Shown one piece after another: positions 58,118 through 64,000 of a DNA stretch of 64,000 nt. The notes beneath the pieces are model-generated. The model saw only the letters and a list, made by a program, of their open reading frames with translations, was not told the origin of the DNA and did not search any database. The position numbers and the translations under genes were made by a program. Numbering within the stretch: position 1 is the first letter of the stretch; each line of letters starts with the position of its first letter. This DNA comes from Typha latifolia (Eukaryota > Streptophyta > Magnoliopsida > Poales > Typhaceae): assembly GCA_019914945.1 (NCBI GenBank), contig CM034103.1, positions 9,300,001 to 9,364,000 on the forward strand, written 5' to 3'.

Positions 58118-58607
58118 TAAGGGTGTAATTAAGCTGAGCTTGCTCAAGCCTAATTTTGATCAAGCTTGAATTGAAATTAATTTGGAGCTTATATTTGTAA
58201 TCAAGCTTGAATGGAAAGCATTACAATTTGAGCCAATTTTGAGCTAATTTTGAGCTCGGGCCGATCAATAAGCAATTTCAAGTTTTAATCAATTCAAGTC
58301 AAATTTTGAGTGTTTTAAAAATATACGCTAATATAATCAAAATTTTGAACTAGAGTCTATAAGATCAAAGCACATAACAATCTATTTAGGTAAATCTTAG
58401 AATATAATAAAATTATAGTATAGTATAGAAAATATTACTTATATTATATATGTATTATTTAAGCTTATTTAATCTAGCCGGTTCATGATCAAGCTTGGTT
58501 TGAAATTGTTTTAGAGCCTATTTTCAAGATCAAGCTCGGCTCAATTCATTTTCGAGTTGAGCTTGATCGAGCCTTATCGACCCGACTTAATTATTTTGAC
58601 TACCCTA
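58118..58607. mobile_element. hAT-like MITE, copy 2 (490 bp)
   Basis: Same family as the MITE at 54692-55237: termini TAAGGGTGTAAT and (reversed) TAGGGTAGTCAAAATAAT, the same tcaagcttga subterminal repeats. Flanked by ATAAGAGA / ACAAGAGA, an 8-bp duplication with one mismatch. Confidence 0.85.
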
Positions 58608-59690
58608 ACAAGAGAAGAGAGGAAAGGCAACCTGAGCAGAGTTTGAGCTATGTGTAGATCAACTCATAATCCAACGCCGCACAAAAAAATCCAACTGTGA
58701 AGTTGAAAGGATCCAAGAAGGCAATGTAGAAGAGCCAACTTGATGAGAAGGGTGCTAGGAAATAGAAGAGTCCTAGTGATGGGTGTTGGGAGATAGGAGA
58801 GTCCTAGTCTAAGTGAACTTGGGTTTGATACAAACTTTAAAACTCAATTTATCCAAAAAGATTAAGTTATTAGACGAAGAACCATGTATCTATATAAAGT
58901 TTTTCACTTTTTTTCTCTTCTATTAATATGGTATTAAACTCTCTTATGTGATACTCAACAAAAAAGGCTAACCACGGCCATTCGTGCTGCATCTGGAAAC
59001 ACCTCACCTTCCCCAATAATGGAGAAAGAGGAGGCTCTGCGAATGGGCTTCAATGTATTGGATGAGCTAGGATTGAGACTAACAAGAAAAAAAATGAGGA
59101 GTTGCTCTTGCATGATGAATTGGGATGTGAGAGAGAGGGCCAAATAAAGAATGATAAAAGAGAAATGAAGAGACAAAGGAAGGAAAGGAAGGAGGGAGGA
59201 AAGAGGAAGGAAGAAAAAAAATGGAAGAAGAGAAGAAATGAGAGAGGAGAAACCTCCTAAGGGAGGAGTAAAAAAACCCTCTCGTGTCTGCTGCCAAAGG
59301 CTAGGGGAGGGGAGATTAAAGAGACCACTGTAGCCTACATTAGGCGGGAGAAACCTCACATGAGGGAAGAATAAATTTTGGAACCCTAACTGAGCTAATG
59401 TATTGGATACTTACAAATATGCATTACATACAAGAAATAACAACATTTTAATTTTAATTTAATATCAAATCAAGGATATTTAAATAAAGTTTTACTTCTT
59501 ATTTGTATTTTTACCTCAACTTATACACCGTTGTTCTTATTTACAATCAATCATCAAATTATTCTACTCTAGATTAGATGTATAATTTTAAGAGAGAAAT
59601 TAGAATAAATACGCTAGATTTTCCCATAACCAGAAACCAAACGAGACCTTTAAGATTAATTACTAATATAATTATTTTGTGTAATTGGTA
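58608..59690. other. Intergenic stretch with a purine-rich block
   Basis: 58955-59360 is purine-rich on the plus strand (CT-rich on the minus). The 134-codon minus-strand frame in it is low-complexity (F/L/S-rich), with no recognised domain, so it is not called. It might be the CT-rich start of another degenerate LTR. Confidence 0.35.
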
Positions 59691-60660
59691 ATTTGTAAAT
59701 AAAACTAAATTATTGTGGAACAAGTAATTATCAAAGGTTGACAAGATTTCACGCTGAAGATTTGGAGATTGAAGGATCAAAGTAGGGCATTCGAACAATT
59801 TCAGTGGTTTTCGAATCACCCAAGGGTGTTACATGGTCATCTAAACTTATGCAGAAAAAGTTTTCTATAAAATAACCATTCCATATTCATTCAAATGTTG
59901 TTCAATGGATTTCAGCATACTAGATGATGTTCATCTTATGTTTGAGCAACACAAAAATTTTCACCGGGCGTTCGAATGCTCGATAGTCTTTTAGACACCC
60001 GATTTATTAAGAAAAGGTTTGGGCTGTTTATGTAAAAATTTGAAAGCCATCTTTGGAAAGTTTTGATGGAGATTTTGGGCAAATGAATCATGGAAGGTTT
60101 GGAGCCATTTTTGAAAATTGGACACCAATGCATAAACAAAGTTTAGAGGCCACTTACATAGAGCTTTGAAAGAGATTTTCATAAGACCTAGTTCTATTGG
60201 AAGAATGGTTTTTTCCTTTAATGAAAAATTTTGGAAGATCTTGTCTTATTGGTACAAGGGGTCATCATTTATATACATAGACAATCCTATAGTGTTTAAC
60301 AACATGAAGGTTCTATAACTGATCATCTATATTAGCATCTCACGATAGTACTAAGTCAGCATTTTTTGACTCTGGATTTAAGTAGAATTAGTGATCTAGT
60401 GCAAAGAGAGTACTTTATAGTAGGATCTAGCGAGCAGACGTGCAACCCGAGCGATAGGACATATTATAAGTATATCTTATATCTACATTTAATATTGTAT
60501 TAGTTTTGATTTGTGGATAAAAACCGTCGTTTCTTTTCTCGTTGTTTGATGGGAGGATTTTTCACATAAAAAATTCTTCCCTATGTTTACATGAATTTTG
60601 TTTTAGTTTTTCTACTTAGTTTATTATTATCTTCACTTAAGATTGTTTAAATTGACTTAG
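59690..60660 (+). repeat. copia-type LTR remnant
   Basis: Similar in order to the 3' LTR at 52747-53776: ttcgaa sites (59790, 59810, 59971), a 'tctagcgagcagac' stretch like 'tctagtgagcaagac', 'gtattagttttgat', then 'ttcacataaaa' and '..tatcttcacttaag' near the end. Old and without boundaries. 60661-61126 shows nothing recognised. Confidence 0.45.
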
Positions 60661-61131
60661 GAAATTTTAATATCCTTGATCCTGCCCCAAAATTATTTTA
60701 AACTACATATTCAACTTTGAAGCAAAACTCATGACATCGTACTATGAAAAATAAAAGTGTACAATTTCTTTCCTAAACTTTTAAATGGTTATAGTTTTCA
60801 CTCTTATAGAAGAGTTCACTATTTTAAGTTAATTTTAGATAATATAAAATGAAAATTGTATGCTTTATTTAATCAGGCGCATAAAAATTTATTTTGCTAA
60901 AATCATAAAAACAAGATTCACTTATAAGTCCTTCTAGGCAAACAGATATCTAAGTATCAAAGTCCGTCACTTGACTGCACTTTGTCGTAATTAAGTATTT
61001 TGTGAAACTTCATTGTCTTTGATTGATTGTCGCCCGATTGTGGATCACGATTTGCCTCCTTAAAAGTAGGGGTGTATTTGCAAAAGTTTCAGCTCCTCAG
61101 AATATAATACAAGCACTCGCATAATTAATCT

Positions 61132-62215
61132 TGAAAAAATAAATTTACGTGAATCCTTAAGTACGCTATAATACCAATTAAAATATATAATAATCACCTT
61201 TGGAGATAAGATCTATCACACGCTATCGATAATAAAATATGAAAAATAAAGTGTGAGTAAAAAACAATCGCAAACATAAAAGTTTTTACGAGAGAAACCC
61301 CAAACTGAGTAAAAAAAACTATGAATGCAAACCTTGATCAAAACCAATCACTAAATTTATAGCAGTTAACAAAAAGCTTACAGATCATCTGACGATCCAT
61401 ACGACTCAATTTGTACTAATCTTGCTCGCTAGACCCTACGATACACTATTTTTCGATATAGATTTCTAAACCCTACTGACTCTCAAGATTGATCATTCTA
61501 TCTCAGTAATCCTCGAGACGTAGTTCTTCCAGATCTGAGATATATAAGTTGCGATTATGATGATTCTGTAGATTCAGTCTAAAGTTGAAAATTGATCTCC
61601 AAAAGATGATCTCAAGATGGTTGAAGAGCGATCCAAAAATATGATCTTTGCTAGAGCTTCAAATCACTTCTTCAATTTTCTTATCCTCTTCTTGGGTTCA
61701 AGAACTTATATAGGTTTTCAAAATAGACAAGAAAACCAATAAAAATCAGTCCAAGAATTGTGTTTTCTACAAAGTCGTTTAAATGTATGAAATTCCTTTC
61801 GAACGCCCATAATAAGTCGGGCCAAATAGCCTTAGTAAATAGTTGTGTTTTAGAATTCCGCAAGGTTTGTTTAAATGCATAAAAGTCATATTTTCTCTTG
61901 GGCAAACGCGTTCGAACTCCTAATAGTCTGTTTGAACGGCTGAGTAAATAGTTAAATACAAATTTATTGTTCCTATGTCCTTTGGTATTTTTTCATACTA
62001 CTTTAACCATCATGACATCGTTTGAGCACTTCAATGACGATTCTAAAATCTTTTTGAATACTTTGATTTTAAAATCTATGTTTCACTCTAAATATTTCAT
62101 AACTTGTTATGACTTGTGCATATGCTTATACATAAAATTTAAACATATTACATAAATAAAAATTATGTTTTAAAACACAATTTGCTAATTACACTAGTAC
62201 AAATAAAACCTTATA
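61132..62215 (-). mobile_element. Solo LTR of the minus-strand copia family (1084 bp)
   Basis: Homologous at both ends to the LTR at 33413-34360. It ends (on the plus strand) with ttgaaaaaat at the left and ..aaaccttata at the right. Exact 5-bp duplication AATCT at 61127-61131 and 62216-62220. Two ttcgaa sites at 61798 and 61911. Confidence 0.85.
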
Positions 62216-62220
62216 AATCT

Positions 62221-64000
62221 CCTCACACAAATATGAAAGATAACTCCTTAAGGAACTAGAACTCTCCAATTGTGTTCTCTAGATTCCCTCATGCATCTTT
62301 AGACTGAGGGATGATCAATTCTAGTTCAGGCAAGACAAATTACAAAAGAAAACCCCAAGTTTTGAAATAAATTCTAAACTTCAATTATGTGCGATAGGAT
62401 CGAATCGATCTAATCCGGTGCAAAATGAACTTATGTGGTGCCTTCTTCGGTCATCGTCAAAATTGTGTTGTGGTTTGAACTGACCAATAATGATTTAAAC
62501 CCTTTATGCATGCTCTATTGAACTTTTCTTTTTACTACTTGAATATTTAATTTCTTCACATCTTAACACTCTTCAATAAATAGTGTATCTTAATGAAGCC
62601 CTAGATTATACAACATGAATACTATCAATTTTATTCACAAATTTGCCGTTACAAAATAATTGCACCGACAATTTCATAAAAAAATATTAAATTTAAACAT
62701 ATCTCTAATGTTACAATTAAGATAACGCAATGACTTCAGATCAGTCAAGTTTTGGCAAAAATAAAAACATCAGAAACCGTGAATGCAGTTGTGTAAAATA
62801 AAAGTTAATTTATTACACGATTTTCAATTTAATCCAAAATCAAATTTGCATTCTTTAATTTCAGAAATTAAATTCCAACAACGGATAAATTTTATGCTTT
62901 CAAACATTTTCAATAGCCTTAAAAAGCATAACCAAGTCGAAGCAATTTTTATAAAGCACAATATCATGTCAAGCTTCCATCAATGTCAAGAAATATCATG
63001 CATATCATGGCACAAGTATACATGACCAAAATATCATACCAAACTAAGCATGACATAATACATAACGCAACAAATTGTCAAAAAGTCAAATACATAAACC
63101 CAAATATGCTCAATAAAAATTAAAACACTCCCCCTATATCGTATTTAAAAATTAAAGTTAAATTCAAAGTCAAAAATAAACTCGAAACAAAGTAGAATAT
63201 GAAAATTAAATACATCTCTAAGTATAAAAACTGAACTCAAGTTAGTGTAAAAAAATTGAGTAAGGGTAGAAAAGAAAACTAGGAACCCACACTCAAAGCT
63301 GATTAATCTTATTTAACAAGGCGATAGAAAGAAAGACTAATTTGTAATCCCTTCCGACATTCCAATATCATAGTATTCAAGTAACTTTTTGAATATGAAT
63401 TGCATGATTAATTATTATTGTGAAGAAAATCACATCTCTTTGTTAAGTACCCTAGTGATGGATCGATGTCAACTAATAATTCAACTCCATGTATACGAAT
63501 CATACTCAAATGTAGCTCAAGCAATAAGACATGTGATGTAGATCTTCTTACACTAAATAAGCATATAGCTCTGTGAAGGAATTAGAAAACTCTTCTAAGA
63601 TGAGATTAGAAATTTCTACAGTTCTCCTATAAATCACATGGTGCATCAATCTCGGACTCTCAATGCCTTAAATACACAAGAGAGGAATATTCATGGCTTG
63701 TGCTAGGATAAACTAATAAATGAATTTCCAAAACTATTTTTGATTCTAAATTTTCATTTTCTATCTGGCGCATATTATCTGAAAGCTATTTATCAAGTTT
63801 GGATACCACTTAAAGTTTCTTAAGTGATTGTATTCCGACTATATTGAATGCCCTCAGCCCCATTTGGACGAAGGTCCTAAAACCTGCATACTGAATTTTG
63901 ATTTCTTCTCATTTTGTCTTAATTTTTTTACACAATCTGATCTTTCATAAGTTATATAATTTGACCATATGCTTTAAACTAACTTGTACAACATGATTAC
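62221..64000. other. Unassigned AT-rich sequence to the window end
   Basis: No ORF with a recognised domain. On the minus strand a taggggga-type purine tract (about 63128-63140) resembles that of copia elements, so part of this may be old copia sequence; no LTR border was found. Confidence 0.3.

Noticed and set aside
58955..59359. 134-codon minus-strand ORF
   Set aside because: Low-complexity F/L/S-rich translation of a CT-rich block; no recognised domain.

Overview
This is a plant nuclear window of about 64 kb. It is AT-rich and made mostly of transposable elements, with one convincing host gene. The retroelements (Ty3/gypsy, Ty1/copia, non-coding long-LTR elements, L1-type LINEs), the Mutator-like and hAT-like MITEs, and the single GC-rich, intronless RING-H2 gene of the BRH1 kind all point to an angiosperm. 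The GC-rich gene in AT-rich surroundings suggests a monocot, but that is inference only.

Layout. 1-11.8 kb: an old interior of a non-coding LTR retrotransposon is interrupted by a 1.6-kb Mutator-like element (9-bp TSD) and by a complete 9.5-kb member of the same family (5-bp TSD, LTRs over 3 kb, no coding capacity). 12.1-15.5 kb: a decayed minus-strand LINE carries a hAT-like remnant. 15.6-24.1 kb: a gag-only gypsy element is split by a solo LTR of the long-LTR family (TSD GATTA). That LTR is itself split by a gypsy fragment whose domains are in scrambled order. 24.1-29.7 kb: a gene island holds the RING-H2 gene, microsatellites and two copies of a dispersed repeat. 29.7-35.2 kb: a second minus-strand LINE is interrupted by a minus-strand copia element. 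35.3-54.4 kb: an old gypsy-type LTR holds a copia element (TSD AGGTT), which holds a near complete chromodomain gypsy element (TSD GTAAA), which has another family's LTR lying in its leader. 54.4-64 kb: two related hAT MITEs with 8-bp TSDs, a third copy of the dispersed repeat, copia LTR remnants and a copia-type solo LTR (TSD AATCT).

None of the retroelements looks competent; stops, frameshifts and lost catalytic residues are widespread, many of them C-to-T or G-to-A changes. The signals that ordinary annotation does not explain are: (1) arrays of the palindrome gcgttcgaacgc just upstream of TATA boxes in unrelated copia and gypsy LTRs and in front of a second internal ORF; (2) primer-binding sites repeated at an exact 42-bp period in two copies of one gypsy family; (3) a gypsy fragment with its three blocks in reversed order; (4) a candidate 148-nt intron between gag and protease of the chromodomain gypsy element.
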